A stretch of DNA of 64,000 nucleotides from contig VXYL01000054.1 in assembly GCA_009846005.1 (NCBI GenBank), positions 89,561 through 153,560 on the forward strand. The letters run 5' to 3'. Below, one piece after another: positions 10,395 to 19,969 of this stretch. Numbering within the stretch: the first letter of the stretch is position 1; each line of letters begins with the position of its first letter. Source of the stretch: Gammaproteobacteria bacterium (GTDB lineage: Bacteria > Pseudomonadota > Gammaproteobacteria > Pseudomonadales > Azotimanducaceae). A program made the position numbers and the translations under genes. The notes under the pieces were generated by a model. The model was given only the letters and a program-made list of their open reading frames with translations. It was not told where the DNA came from and searched no databases.

Positions 10395-10461
10395 GCCCCG
10401 GTTGCTTATTGGCGAACGGTGAAGCCTAGCAGCGGGTGTACGACAAATCTCTGGTGGATCC

Positions 10462-10486
10462 GTAGGGGCGACCCTTGCGGTCGCCC
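10462..10486 (+). repeat. REP-like hairpin, type B (loop CTTGC)
   Basis: GTAG GGGCGACC CTTGC GGTCGCCC. Confidence 0.8.
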
Positions 10487-10535
10487 GCGCCGACGTGCCC
10501 AGGTGGTTCGTTGTGATCAGTTAGACTGCCGTGGA

Positions 10536-11555
10536 ATGGACGTTGGCCTGCTGACTTTCTGCGCCGCAAAGCCCGGCGAGTCCCAAGAGGAATGCTACGC
10601 CGCCACCTTCAACGAGATCGTCTGCGCGGACGAGATGGGTTGGGACACGGTGTGGACCGGCGGCGTCCCTCTACGAGGCAACGTTTCCCATCCGCTCTTC
10701 ATGGCCGCTGCCATCGCCGGCCGCACGCGGCGGATCAAGATCGGGACGGCCGTGCATCTCCCCCACCTAAGGACGCCCGGTGAACGATTCACCACCGATG
10801 TCCCGGAGGGTGCGTCCCGGATAGATCGAAGGGGACCGGCGGGTGAGGCGTATCGGTACGTCTTCGAGCACATGCCGCCGGCGGACCCCATCCAGGTCGC
10901 GGAACAGATCGCCATGATCGATCAGGTCAGCAATGGTCGTTTCATCTACGGCGCAGGTGGCAATACGATCGGCGACCAGCGGCGCCAAAGACATTTCCTG
11001 GAGTTCCTCGCCGTGATGAAGCAGGCGTGGACCGAGGAGGCGTTCTCGGGGTTCCAAGGCGAGTTCTACGACTATCCGGCGCTCCCGGAAGGTTCGGAGG
11101 TCCTGCCGAAGCCCGTCCAGAAGCCCCATCCGCCAATCCTGCTACCGCTGGACAGCCAGCAGAGTTTCGTGCCGATGGGCCGAGGGGGCTACCGCATCGC
11201 CATCGGCGGTGGTACGTCTCACAACGAGCGCGGAGACGCGGTGCTGAGGGAAGACGTCGGGCGCTACCGGCAGGCGTGGCGGAACGCAGGTCACCCGGGC
11301 GATCCGAAGGTCGTGATTCGCATATCGACCTACGTGGCCGCGACGCACGCGGAGGTCAACCGCGCCATGGGGCGCACCGACGGGAGTGATCTCACCGGAA
11401 CGCCGGAGCAGGTGATTGACCGAATTCACGAATTGCAGGAGGACTTCGGTGCGGACGAAATCATGTGCACGATGCTCGGACGCGCGCTCTCCCGCGACGA
11501 CATCCTGCGGAGTATTCGCCTCATGGCTGACAAGGTGATTCCCAGAGTCAGGTAG
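10536..11555 (+). CDS. LLM-class flavin-dependent oxidoreductase
   Basis: MDVGLLTFCAA start, TRRIKIGTAVHLPHLRTP, VAEQIAMIDQVSNGRFIYGAGGN motifs. Confidence 0.88.
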   Translation: MDVGLLTFCAAKPGESQEECYAATFNEIVCADEMGWDTVWTGGVPLRGNVSHPLFMAAAIAGRTRRIKIGTAVHLPHLRTPGERFTTDVPEGASRIDRRGPAGEAYRYVFEHMPPADPIQVAEQIAMIDQVSNGRFIYGAGGNTIGDQRRQRHFLEFLAVMKQAWTEEAFSGFQGEFYDYPALPEGSEVLPKPVQKPHPPILLPLDSQQSFVPMGRGGYRIAIGGGTSHNERGDAVLREDVGRYRQAWRNAGHPGDPKVVIRISTYVAATHAEVNRAMGRTDGSDLTGTPEQVIDRIHELQEDFGADEIMCTMLGRALSRDDILRSIRLMADKVIPRVR

Positions 11556-11571
11556 GGGACGGGCCAAGGAG
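11552..11571 (+). repeat. Truncated REP-like element overlapping a stop codon
   Basis: GTAGGGGACGGGCCAAGG; TAG at 11553-11555 is the stop of the LLM gene. Confidence 0.5.
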
Positions 11572-11650
11572 TCCGCGTCCTAGAGACTCATCCCAAGGTC
11601 AAGGCGTGGCTCGCCGGTGATCCCGATGCACCCTGTCGCCACTCGTCCAT

Positions 11651-14600
11651 CTATGGCTCGCGAGTCAGATACGAGACCGTTCGGCTATAGCAGATCAGAT
11701 CATCACCGAGCACAAGTACCCCATCACCGAATTCTCTGATTTCCGCTAGGTCATGTAGATCACATCCCCACTGCCGGTCACCAATCTGGCTAGTTGTGGC
11801 GATGGCGTAGACCCTGGCAGAGTCGGTTTCCACGTCACCCACCAGCAAACTCGATCCGTCTGCGCTCACGACGGAACGACCGCGTGGGAATTTCGCTACT
11901 TGATCAAAGGTGTCTGTCGAAAGAACCTGCCCGGATTCGAGGTAAATCCTCGATCCATCCGCGTTCAGGGCAAGACTGGAGGTGCCGTCTACGTCGCCGT
12001 GATCGTCCTCAAGAACGATGGGCAGGGTCGCCTGCGTCGCGTCGAGCTTGTACAGGGAGTTTGGCGAGAATCCCGCACCGACGTAAACGGCCGATTGATC
12101 GGGGCTGACGGCGAAAATCGGGCGTGCGCGAATTATGGTGTCGTCAGCAACTACGGTTGCAGCGTTGTCAAGGTCCCGGCGGACCTCGACGACATAGCCA
12201 AACCCGTTGCTGGAAGGGTTCGTCGAAGCTACGACACGATTGATCGAAACCTCGGCGACATCCCAGGTTCGATCATCGTCGAGCTCGACGGAGATATCGA
12301 CGTCCTCGGTGTCCCCGGTCGTGGTATCGAGCACGGCAATGTCACCAAGCCCATGCAGTGCAGCGTAGATCGTCTGCCCATCGCGACTGAGATCGATGCC
12401 GCGCGGTTGGCCGGATAGCGTGAAGTTCCGCGCGATCATCGCCGTATCCAGACTCACCTCCAATACCCCGTAGAGGCTGGGAACGGAAACGAATACTCGG
12501 TTGCCGGTCGCGTCGAGTACCATGTCGTGTCCGATGCCTCCAAGCTCCACGCGCATTGTGTCCGCACACTGATCGGCTTCCACTGAGACGCCTGAACCAG
12601 CAAGTTCATGGAGGTCGTCACATGTCACCCCGGGGTTGCCGGTGAGGTCAATCGAAGCCAGCGTGCCAATGCCAGAGAGCGCGGCGATGTCGGAAATACG
12701 GGCGTTCCTGATGGTCAACGAATGCAGCCATGCCAGCTCTGCAAGGGGCGACAGGTCGATAATCCCACTGTTGGACAGATCGAGGGTCTCCAGGTTGTGA
12801 AGGCGACCAATGCCGTCGAGGCCCAGTATTGTCTTTGGAGTAAGACTGCAATCCAGATTGGTGAGCTCCGCCGGTTGGGTGTACCCATAGGCCATCGCAG
12901 CGTCGATGACGCATTCCTCCAGGGCGAGATCCGGAAAGCGAAGTTCGGCAAAGGGATCTGGCGGCATGGACCTCGATACCACCGCATGCAGGCACGCGGT
13001 GTCGTCTTGCAGCAACATGAAGGACTCGTCATCACCGTAGGCAACGACCCGAGACGTTGTACCCCTGTCGCAACTGGTTGTATGCGAGTCGGTCCGTTCG
13101 AGCGTCGTGAAATCAAACGATTCGATGATTCCGTTCGAACCTGCGACAAACAGAGTATCGGTGAAATTGCTTGCAACCGAACGTCCTTCGGATACGCGCC
13201 CTTCCTCGATGAAGGACCCGGTCCGCAGCACCTGACCGTTGCCTAAGGCGATCCTGGTGCCCGCCGGATTAATAGTCAGGTTGTAGGTGCCACCAACGCT
13301 GCCATGATCGTCCTGCAACACGATCGATGCGTCTGGGTCTTGCAGACTCAACTTGTAGAGGGAGTTCGGCGAGAAGCCTTCACCAACGTACACGAACAGT
13401 TGGTCCGGAGATCGTGCCAATACAGGATGAGCCCGAATGATCTCGCCGCCGGCAACAGTTGAAGCGACGGGGCCTTGGTCAAGAAATACCTGCGCAATGT
13501 AGGCGAATCCGCCGGAATACGGGTTTGCCGACACGAACAGTCGGTCCGGCTCCCCTTCGACAACGTCATAGGTAGTAGGGTGGCCAGTGGATGCGCCTAA
13601 TGCGAACGAACGGACGGCTCGCTGCTCGATTTCTACGATGGCGACCGCATTGCTTCCATGCAGCGCGGCGAACAGTCGGGTTCCGTCGATGCTGACATCG
13701 ATGCCGTACGGTGTTCCCGGCATCAGCAGTCGATCGACGATGCGCAACTCTGCCAGGGAAATCACGGCTATCTCCTTTCGACCCGGGATAGACACGTAGA
13801 TCTGGTTGCGCGCCTCGTGGAGCGCCGCGTCGAATCCAATCGAGCCCAAGTCGAGGGCGACGTTGCCTTGGCAGGTGTCATCGGCAAGCAGATCCGTGCC
13901 TTCCATCAGCCGCTGCGCGAGCGCGTCGAGCTCCGCGCAGGGGAGTAGCGGGTTTCCGGATAAATCGAGGAACTGAAGATTCTCGAACTGTAACAACGGT
14001 TGCAGTGTAGTGAGTGAATTGCCAGTCAGGTTCAGCGACGTCAGCGCGCTGAAGATGTCGAGCCCATCGGCGTCCGAGACACCAGCGCATGTCAATGTCG
14101 TCAGTTCAATCACTTCAACGAGATTGCCGGAGGCAGCGGCGTCGGCGATACACTGTTGCAGCACCGGATCGCCAAGACTGACGTCGGCAATATGGGCGAA
14201 GGCCATGATGTGGATGTCGACCGAGTCCGAGCGCTTGACGCCGGATGTGAAGTCAACGTCAAGACGGATAGTTGCGGTCTGGTCGCTGTCGATAGCCGGC
14301 AACTGCACGCTCGGCTGAAACGTTTCGTCGCCTGTGATTGCGACATCGGGCCCCGCGGTCTGTACCCACGCAATGGAATCGACATCATCCGGAGCGCTCG
14401 CAGATCCATTCAGCGTGATCGTAGAGCGCTCGTGGGCTTCAATGTCCGGACCCGCCTCCACCTCGGGGCCGACGACCGACACGTCGAGCCATACACTCAT
14501 ATGGTGTCGGCGAAACTCGCCGGTTGTGCTGTGGGTCGTCAGGTGGGCATCGTGAAAACCGTTCGGCAGCGTCTCGATTTGCGCTCTATCGAAATCCAAG

Positions 14601-15760
14601 CGCACATGGGGCGCGCCATCGATCGATAACGTCGTTGCCGACAACCAGGCGCCGCTATCGAAATGGTAAACACGAACGTCGTAGTCGCCTAGCTGCAGCC
14701 GAGCACCGGTGCTGGTAGATACGGCCAGTTCTCGGAATATGGGACTCGCCAATGCCTTGTCGTCCACGAAGACGCGCAGACTATAGGTACCGAGCGACAG
14801 TGCCGGTAACTGCAGTAGGGCTCGGCCCGCGCTGTCGACCAAGACCCCGAGATTGTCTGGTGACAGCAGATCGTTGATCGAGGCGGCCGTTGGGCCTCCC
14901 GCGCGCCTTGCCTCAAAGGCTTGGCCAATGAACACGTTGAGAAACGACTCCTGGCTGGCCGCGAGCGGGTTGGGGTGAGAAATCGGCAGTTCGGGTTCCG
15001 TCGAAACATCATTGCTGATTGCATCGATGAATTCGCCGGTTGTTTGCGGAAACTCGACGAGACCCATCAAACCGCTGTTCAGTAGGGTCAACAGCATGCT
15101 CAGCGCGTCGTCATCATTGCCGGGCGCGGGCAGGTCTTGCAGATCGAAGAGCTCGACGAGCATGAAGTCGTCGGACAGTTCCAGCGAGAGGTCATCGAAT
15201 ACACCGCCGAGCACAAGCCGAACCAGGTCGGCAATGTCGGCATTGGCGCGATTCACGTTGGCCGTGTTCAGACTACCCAGCTTGTCGAGGCGCTTCGAGG
15301 CGAAATTCGACAGCATGCTGACTGACACGAACTGGTCATCGGTCGCGGTGGGAACCACGGCCTCTAGCGTCGCATCGAATTCGATGCTATCGCCCGGTTG
15401 ATAGGCGACAAGGCCGGCGCCACAGCCGCCAAGATAATCGCAAATCCAGGTTGACGCGGTATTGCCGGTCACGACAATACGCAACGGTCCGCTGTAGCTT
15501 CCCGGATAGCTGATGGGGCCGAAGTTCCCATCTTCCCGGGTCGTGCCGGACCCGAGCAAACCCGTTGTTCCAGTTACCTCTACGTCCGCGCCCGCGACCG
15601 GGCCGAGCATTGCGACGCCGCTGATGGACTTGGGTGGTAGCGGCGGCACAGTGGCTCCCGGCCCGCCACCGCCTCCACCGCCTCCGCCACATGCGGAAAC
15701 CAAGGCGGCGACGATCAGACCGACGAGCAATCGCACTGCGAGAGGCGGCATCAACGACAT
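11651..15760 (-). CDS. Large lipoprotein with duplicated leucine-rich-repeat + beta-propeller modules
   Basis: Lipobox LVSAC followed by poly-Gly; two alignable modules with LRR (LETLDLSNSGIIDLSPL; LQFLDLSGNPLLPC) and propeller (AALHG, GFSPNSLYKL, GRSV) segments. Confidence 0.85.
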   Translation of the reverse strand: MSLMPPLAVRLLVGLIVAALVSACGGGGGGGGGPGATVPPLPPKSISGVAMLGPVAGADVEVTGTTGLLGSGTTREDGNFGPISYPGSYSGPLRIVVTGNTASTWICDYLGGCGAGLVAYQPGDSIEFDATLEAVVPTATDDQFVSVSMLSNFASKRLDKLGSLNTANVNRANADIADLVRLVLGGVFDDLSLELSDDFMLVELFDLQDLPAPGNDDDALSMLLTLLNSGLMGLVEFPQTTGEFIDAISNDVSTEPELPISHPNPLAASQESFLNVFIGQAFEARRAGGPTAASINDLLSPDNLGVLVDSAGRALLQLPALSLGTYSLRVFVDDKALASPIFRELAVSTSTGARLQLGDYDVRVYHFDSGAWLSATTLSIDGAPHVRLDFDRAQIETLPNGFHDAHLTTHSTTGEFRRHHMSVWLDVSVVGPEVEAGPDIEAHERSTITLNGSASAPDDVDSIAWVQTAGPDVAITGDETFQPSVQLPAIDSDQTATIRLDVDFTSGVKRSDSVDIHIMAFAHIADVSLGDPVLQQCIADAAASGNLVEVIELTTLTCAGVSDADGLDIFSALTSLNLTGNSLTTLQPLLQFENLQFLDLSGNPLLPCAELDALAQRLMEGTDLLADDTCQGNVALDLGSIGFDAALHEARNQIYVSIPGRKEIAVISLAELRIVDRLLMPGTPYGIDVSIDGTRLFAALHGSNAVAIVEIEQRAVRSFALGASTGHPTTYDVVEGEPDRLFVSANPYSGGFAYIAQVFLDQGPVASTVAGGEIIRAHPVLARSPDQLFVYVGEGFSPNSLYKLSLQDPDASIVLQDDHGSVGGTYNLTINPAGTRIALGNGQVLRTGSFIEEGRVSEGRSVASNFTDTLFVAGSNGIIESFDFTTLERTDSHTTSCDRGTTSRVVAYGDDESFMLLQDDTACLHAVVSRSMPPDPFAELRFPDLALEECVIDAAMAYGYTQPAELTNLDCSLTPKTILGLDGIGRLHNLETLDLSNSGIIDLSPLAELAWLHSLTIRNARISDIAALSGIGTLASIDLTGNPGVTCDDLHELAGSGVSVEADQCADTMRVELGGIGHDMVLDATGNRVFVSVPSLYGVLEVSLDTAMIARNFTLSGQPRGIDLSRDGQTIYAALHGLGDIAVLDTTTGDTEDVDISVELDDDRTWDVAEVSINRVVASTNPSSNGFGYVVEVRRDLDNAATVVADDTIIRARPIFAVSPDQSAVYVGAGFSPNSLYKLDATQATLPIVLEDDHGDVDGTSSLALNADGSRIYLESGQVLSTDTFDQVAKFPRGRSVVSADGSSLLVGDVETDSARVYAIATTSQIGDRQWGCDLHDLAEIREFGDGVLVLGDDLICYSRTVSYLTREP

Positions 15761-15811
15761 GCCAGATTCGGGAACATCAAACCAGCAATCTTACAGGTCG
15801 GGCCGGGTGCG

Positions 15812-15836
15812 GTAGGGGACGGGCTTGTCCCGCCCC
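15812..15836 (+). repeat. REP-like hairpin, type A with one stem mismatch
   Basis: GTAG GGGACGGG CTTGT CCCGCCCC. Confidence 0.75.
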
Positions 15837-15857
15837 GCGTTAGCGAACGACCCCTGC

Positions 15858-15899
15858 GGGCGACCGCGCGCCCTACGGGCGCGATAGGGTCGCCCCTAC
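15858..15899 (-). repeat. REP-like hairpin, type B, loop expanded by a nested CGCGCCC/GGGCGCG hairpin
   Basis: Minus strand: GTAG GGGCGACC CTATCGCGCCCGTAGGGCGCGC GGTCGCCC; its GTAG contains the stop of the PQQ gene. Confidence 0.75.
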
Positions 15900-18076
15900 G
15901 GCTCGCGCGCACCATCTTCCGTTGCGACACCGTCGAGCATGAAGTCGACAACCGCTTTGAGTTCCTCGTCCGTACACTCGTCGCAGAGGCCACGGGCGGG
16001 CATATACGGAGGCATTCCTTCGATCGTCCGAGCAACGACTTCCTCGGTCCCTTCGGTGAGCCGCAGTTGCCAGTCCCCGGCATGGCCCGGACGCGGAGCG
16101 CCTTCGACGGCTTCGTCGTGGCATCGAGCGCAAATCGCCGCGTAGATGTCGCCAGGCTCTCGAGAGGTCAGGGCCGAGCGGGGCGCATCGTCGTCGGTTG
16201 CTGCCTGGTCCGACTGCAGCGCAAGCGCCATCAGTCCCGTCTGGTTCCCCTGTCCCGTTGCAAATACGATGTATTGACGGTCGTCGGCCAGGTAGGTCAT
16301 GGGCGCGGCGTAGGAATACGGGATCGGTACCTTGTGGACGAATTCGCCAGTCTTCTTGTCGATGGCGTTCAGAAAGTTCCCGCCTCGGTCCGGGGCGATG
16401 AGAAACAGCAGCGACTTCGTCAGCATCGGAAAAGTCAGCGCGGGCATGCCGACCGGACCGGGATCCGGGGCACCGCGGTCAATCACGTACTGCCGCAATC
16501 CGTCGCCGTTCGGCACGACCCAATCGTAGTCGCCGGTGTTGAGATCGAGCGCGCTGACGCGGCCGTGGGGTGGCTTGGTCAGCGGCAACGGTCCGGGTCC
16601 TCCCACCGATGTCGGTCCGGTACGCCGATAGCGATGCTCCGTCTGCGGGTCGCCTTTCTCGAGCTTGACGAGGATGGCATGGGACTGGGACGGGATGTAG
16701 AGCCGCGAGGTCTCCGGGTCGAACGCCGCGCCCGACCATTCCCCGCCCCCGCCGTCGCCGGGCTGTTGGATCGTTCCCCTGAGACTGGGCGGCGTGTAAA
16801 GGGGCCCGTAGTCGAACTTCCCGACGACGGCGATCGCCTCGGCCCGTAGCGCTTCGGAATACTCGATGAGGTTGTCCAATGAAATGCCCTGGTGCTCGAA
16901 AGGCGCGGGTCGAGTCGGGAAGGGCTGGGTCGGCGATGTGCGCTCTCCCGGCACCCGGCTCTGGGGCACCGGCCGTTCCTCGACGGGCCAGACCGGCTCG
17001 CCGGTCACCCGGTCGAACACGAACAGGAACCCTTGCTTGGTCACCTGCGCCACCGCCTTGATGTCCCGACCGCCGACGGTGATGTCGACGAGATTCGGTG
17101 CGGCGGGCAGGTCGTAGTCCCAGAGCCCGTGGTGAACGGTTTGGAAATGCCAGACGAGTTTTCCCGTCGCCGCCTCCAAGCAGACCAGGCTTTCGCCAAA
17201 CAGGTTGTCGCCGGGGCGATGACCGCCGTACCAGTCGTTGGAAGGCGTCCCGAACGGCAGGTAGACGTAGCCGAGATCGGGATCACCGCTCATCAGCGTC
17301 CAGACGTTGACCGCGCCCCCCACCTTCCAGGACGCGTCAAGCCAGGTGTCGTGGCCCCTGGCGCCCGGTCGGGGTATGGCATGGAACGTCCAGCGCAGTT
17401 CGCCGGTGCGGACATCGAAAGCGCGTACATCGCCGGGCGGATAGTCGGTGAGTGGTCGTGACCACTCGTCGGCGATGACGGAGCCGACGATGGCGAGATC
17501 GCCCATCACCAGCGGCGGCGAAACCACGGCGTACATGTCGCGCCGGACCGGACGGCCGAGTCCCCGGGTTAGATCGATGCGCCCTCCGTTTCCGAACGCG
17601 GAGTCGGGTTGGCCGGTGTCGGCATCCAGCGACCAGAGGTAGGCGTCGTTTGTCGGCATAAGGATTCGGCGGCTGTCCCCGCTTGTCCAGTACGCGACGC
17701 CGCGGTGGTTGTAGCCGAGGTTCGGCGGTGTGCCGCGCTTCCAGGAACCCGTGTCGAACACCCAGCGTTGTCTCCCGGTCACTGCATCGATGGCGGCAAC
17801 ATGGCCGAGCGACGTGCTGACGAACAAGGTGTCCGCGATCTTGATGGGCGTGCTCTTGAAAGGACCCGGGAACTTGCCGAGGGCGTTATCCGGCGATTGC
17901 CACGTCCAGGCCACGCCCAGTTGGTCCACGTTCCCCGCGTGGATCTGCTCGAGGGGCGCGTACTTCGTCGACGCGGGGTCGTTGCCGTACGAGGGCCAGT
18001 CCGTATCGGCGGCGAACGCCGACGAACAGGCGAAGTAGGCGAAGTAGGCGATATAGAATCGTGCGAACGAAGCCAT
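15896..18076 (-). CDS. PQQ-dependent dehydrogenase (quinoprotein) with C-terminal cytochrome c domain
   Basis: DWPSYGNDPASTKYAPLEQI, VFDRVTGEPVWPVEERPVPQS, CARCHDEA haem motif; signal peptide. Start 18076 or 18088. Confidence 0.9.
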   Translation of the reverse strand: MASFARFYIAYFAYFACSSAFAADTDWPSYGNDPASTKYAPLEQIHAGNVDQLGVAWTWQSPDNALGKFPGPFKSTPIKIADTLFVSTSLGHVAAIDAVTGRQRWVFDTGSWKRGTPPNLGYNHRGVAYWTSGDSRRILMPTNDAYLWSLDADTGQPDSAFGNGGRIDLTRGLGRPVRRDMYAVVSPPLVMGDLAIVGSVIADEWSRPLTDYPPGDVRAFDVRTGELRWTFHAIPRPGARGHDTWLDASWKVGGAVNVWTLMSGDPDLGYVYLPFGTPSNDWYGGHRPGDNLFGESLVCLEAATGKLVWHFQTVHHGLWDYDLPAAPNLVDITVGGRDIKAVAQVTKQGFLFVFDRVTGEPVWPVEERPVPQSRVPGERTSPTQPFPTRPAPFEHQGISLDNLIEYSEALRAEAIAVVGKFDYGPLYTPPSLRGTIQQPGDGGGGEWSGAAFDPETSRLYIPSQSHAILVKLEKGDPQTEHRYRRTGPTSVGGPGPLPLTKPPHGRVSALDLNTGDYDWVVPNGDGLRQYVIDRGAPDPGPVGMPALTFPMLTKSLLFLIAPDRGGNFLNAIDKKTGEFVHKVPIPYSYAAPMTYLADDRQYIVFATGQGNQTGLMALALQSDQAATDDDAPRSALTSREPGDIYAAICARCHDEAVEGAPRPGHAGDWQLRLTEGTEEVVARTIEGMPPYMPARGLCDECTDEELKAVVDFMLDGVATEDGAREP

Positions 18077-18086
18077 TCTTGACGCC

Positions 18087-19580
18087 ATGACATTGAAGAT
18101 CGCCATCGTCGGTGCTGGGAGCATCGGTTTCACGCGCCGACTGGTACGGGACATTCTCAGCGTGCCGGAATTCGCGGACACTCGTTTCGCGTTCCAGGAC
18201 ATCAGCGGGCGCAATCTCGACATGGTGGCTAGTCTATGCCGACGGGAGATCGAGGCGAACGGCATCGGCGCCACGATCGATGCGACGATGGCGCGGGAAC
18301 CGGCGCTCACCGGGGCGGACTACGTCATCAACACCGCACGCGTCGGCGGCCTCGAAGGATTCCGTACCGACGTGGAGATCCCCCTCAAGTACGGGGTGGA
18401 CCAGTGCGTTGGCGACACGATCTGCGCGGGTGGCTTGATGTACGGCCAGCGCACGGTCCCGATGATCGTGGAACTCGCCGGGCAGATCGAACGCTACTCC
18501 GGGGCGGGAACGACGCTCCTGAACTACGCCAATCCCATGGCCATGAACACCTGGGCCGCGCTCGATGCCTCGCCGGTCAACACCATCGGCCTGTGCCACG
18601 GCGTCCAGGGCGGACACCGTCTGCTCGCCCACCTCTTGGAACGCCACGTCAACGGCGGTCGCCCCACGGACGATCCCGGCTATCGCCGGGTTACCAAGGC
18701 CGACGTGGATATCGTCGCGGCGGGCATCAATCACCAGACCTGGTATTTGAAGGTGCTGTTCGACGGCAGGGACTGGGCCCGCGACCTGCTCGATCTGTTT
18801 GAGGCTGACGAGCAGATTCGCGACCGCGAGAAGGTCCGCATCGACATCATCCGGCGGTTCGGCTACTTCAGCACCGAGTCCAACGGGCACCTCTCGGAAT
18901 ACCTGCCCTGGTACCGCAAGCGCGCGGACGAGATTCCGGCCTGGATATCCACCGACACCTGGATCCACGGCGAAACCGCGGGCTATCTCAGGGTGTGCAC
19001 GGAGAATCGCAACTGGTTCGAGACCGACTTCGCGAAGAACCTGGAGGCGGAACCGGCAATGATCGATCCCGCGAGGCGCAGCGACGAACACGGTTCCTGG
19101 ATCATCGAGGCCATGGAAACCGGCCGCGTCTACCGGGGCCATTTCAATGTCCGTAACCGCGACGTCATTCCCAATCTGCCCGCCGACGCCATCGTCGAGG
19201 TGCCCGGCTTCGTCGACAGGAACGGACTCGCCATCCCGGTGGTCGGCGACCTGCCGCTCGGTGCCGCGGCCATCTGCAACAACTCGATCCAGGTGCAGCG
19301 CATGGCGACCCGGGCCGCCATGACCGGCGACGTGCAACTGCTCAAGCAGGCCATCCTGCTCGACCCCCTCGTCGGTGCCGTCTGCAACCCGCCCGAGGTG
19401 TGGCAGATGGTCGACGAGATGCTCGTCGCGCAGGCGCAATGGCTTCCTCAATACGCGCACGAGATTGAGGCTGCCCGCAAGCGGCTGGCCACCGGGCCGT
19501 CCCTGGCGCGTAATGCGAGCCACGGCGCGGTGCGCTTGAAGACCCGCACCGTCGAAGAGATGCGCGTAGCGGGCCGCTGA
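18087..19580 (+). CDS. Glycoside hydrolase family 4 (alpha-galactosidase/alpha-glucosidase-like)
   Basis: KIAIVGAGSIGFTRRLVRDIL, NYANPMAMNTWA, GLCHGVQGG, GINHQTWYLK motifs. Confidence 0.92.
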   Translation: MTLKIAIVGAGSIGFTRRLVRDILSVPEFADTRFAFQDISGRNLDMVASLCRREIEANGIGATIDATMAREPALTGADYVINTARVGGLEGFRTDVEIPLKYGVDQCVGDTICAGGLMYGQRTVPMIVELAGQIERYSGAGTTLLNYANPMAMNTWAALDASPVNTIGLCHGVQGGHRLLAHLLERHVNGGRPTDDPGYRRVTKADVDIVAAGINHQTWYLKVLFDGRDWARDLLDLFEADEQIRDREKVRIDIIRRFGYFSTESNGHLSEYLPWYRKRADEIPAWISTDTWIHGETAGYLRVCTENRNWFETDFAKNLEAEPAMIDPARRSDEHGSWIIEAMETGRVYRGHFNVRNRDVIPNLPADAIVEVPGFVDRNGLAIPVVGDLPLGAAAICNNSIQVQRMATRAAMTGDVQLLKQAILLDPLVGAVCNPPEVWQMVDEMLVAQAQWLPQYAHEIEAARKRLATGPSLARNASHGAVRLKTRTVEEMRVAGR

Positions 19581-19597
19581 CGGCGTTGAGCCGTCTC

Positions 19598-19622
19598 GTA
19601 GGGGACGGGCTTGTCCCGTCCC
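19598..19622 (+). repeat. REP-like hairpin, type A
   Basis: GTAG GGGACGGG CTTGT CCCGTCCC. Confidence 0.85.
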
Positions 19623-19671
19623 GGCCGGCCTGATCGGCTATAGTGCATCGACTCGGGTTGGTACGCACAGA

Positions 19672-19965
19672 ATGAGCGACACGGGATTCAAGAGCCGTGC
19701 ATCGGCCTTCGGTGCGCGGGTGTTCGTCGCCACGCTGATCTTCGCCGCGCCGATCCTGACCATCGGTGCGTTGGTCGTCATCGCGCTGAACGACACGCTC
19801 TGGCGGTTCTTCGCGGATTCGGTCGCCACCAACATCCTCGTTCCCTACGGATGGGCTCTCGGTGCCGCGCTGCTGGTCCTTTCCTTCGCGGCCTTGGTCG
19901 GCTACGTGGCGATGTTGATCGCAAGGTCGATGGCGCGAACCGGACGAGATTCCCCTCCAACCTAG
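19672..19965 (+). CDS. Small two-TM membrane protein
   Basis: 97-aa ORF immediately upstream of and co-directional with the ABC genes. Confidence 0.55.
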   Translation: MSDTGFKSRASAFGARVFVATLIFAAPILTIGALVVIALNDTLWRFFADSVATNILVPYGWALGAALLVLSFAALVGYVAMLIARSMARTGRDSPPT

Positions 19966-19969
19966 TTGT

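Noticed and set aside
18030-18060. Tandem aggcgaagt repeat in the signal peptide of the PQQ gene
   Set aside because: Only about three 9-bp units encoding FAYFAYF; ordinary low-complexity signal sequence.
18234-19523. 429-aa minus-strand ORF antisense to the GH4 gene
   Set aside because: High-GC shadow ORF; the plus-strand frame has clear family motifs.
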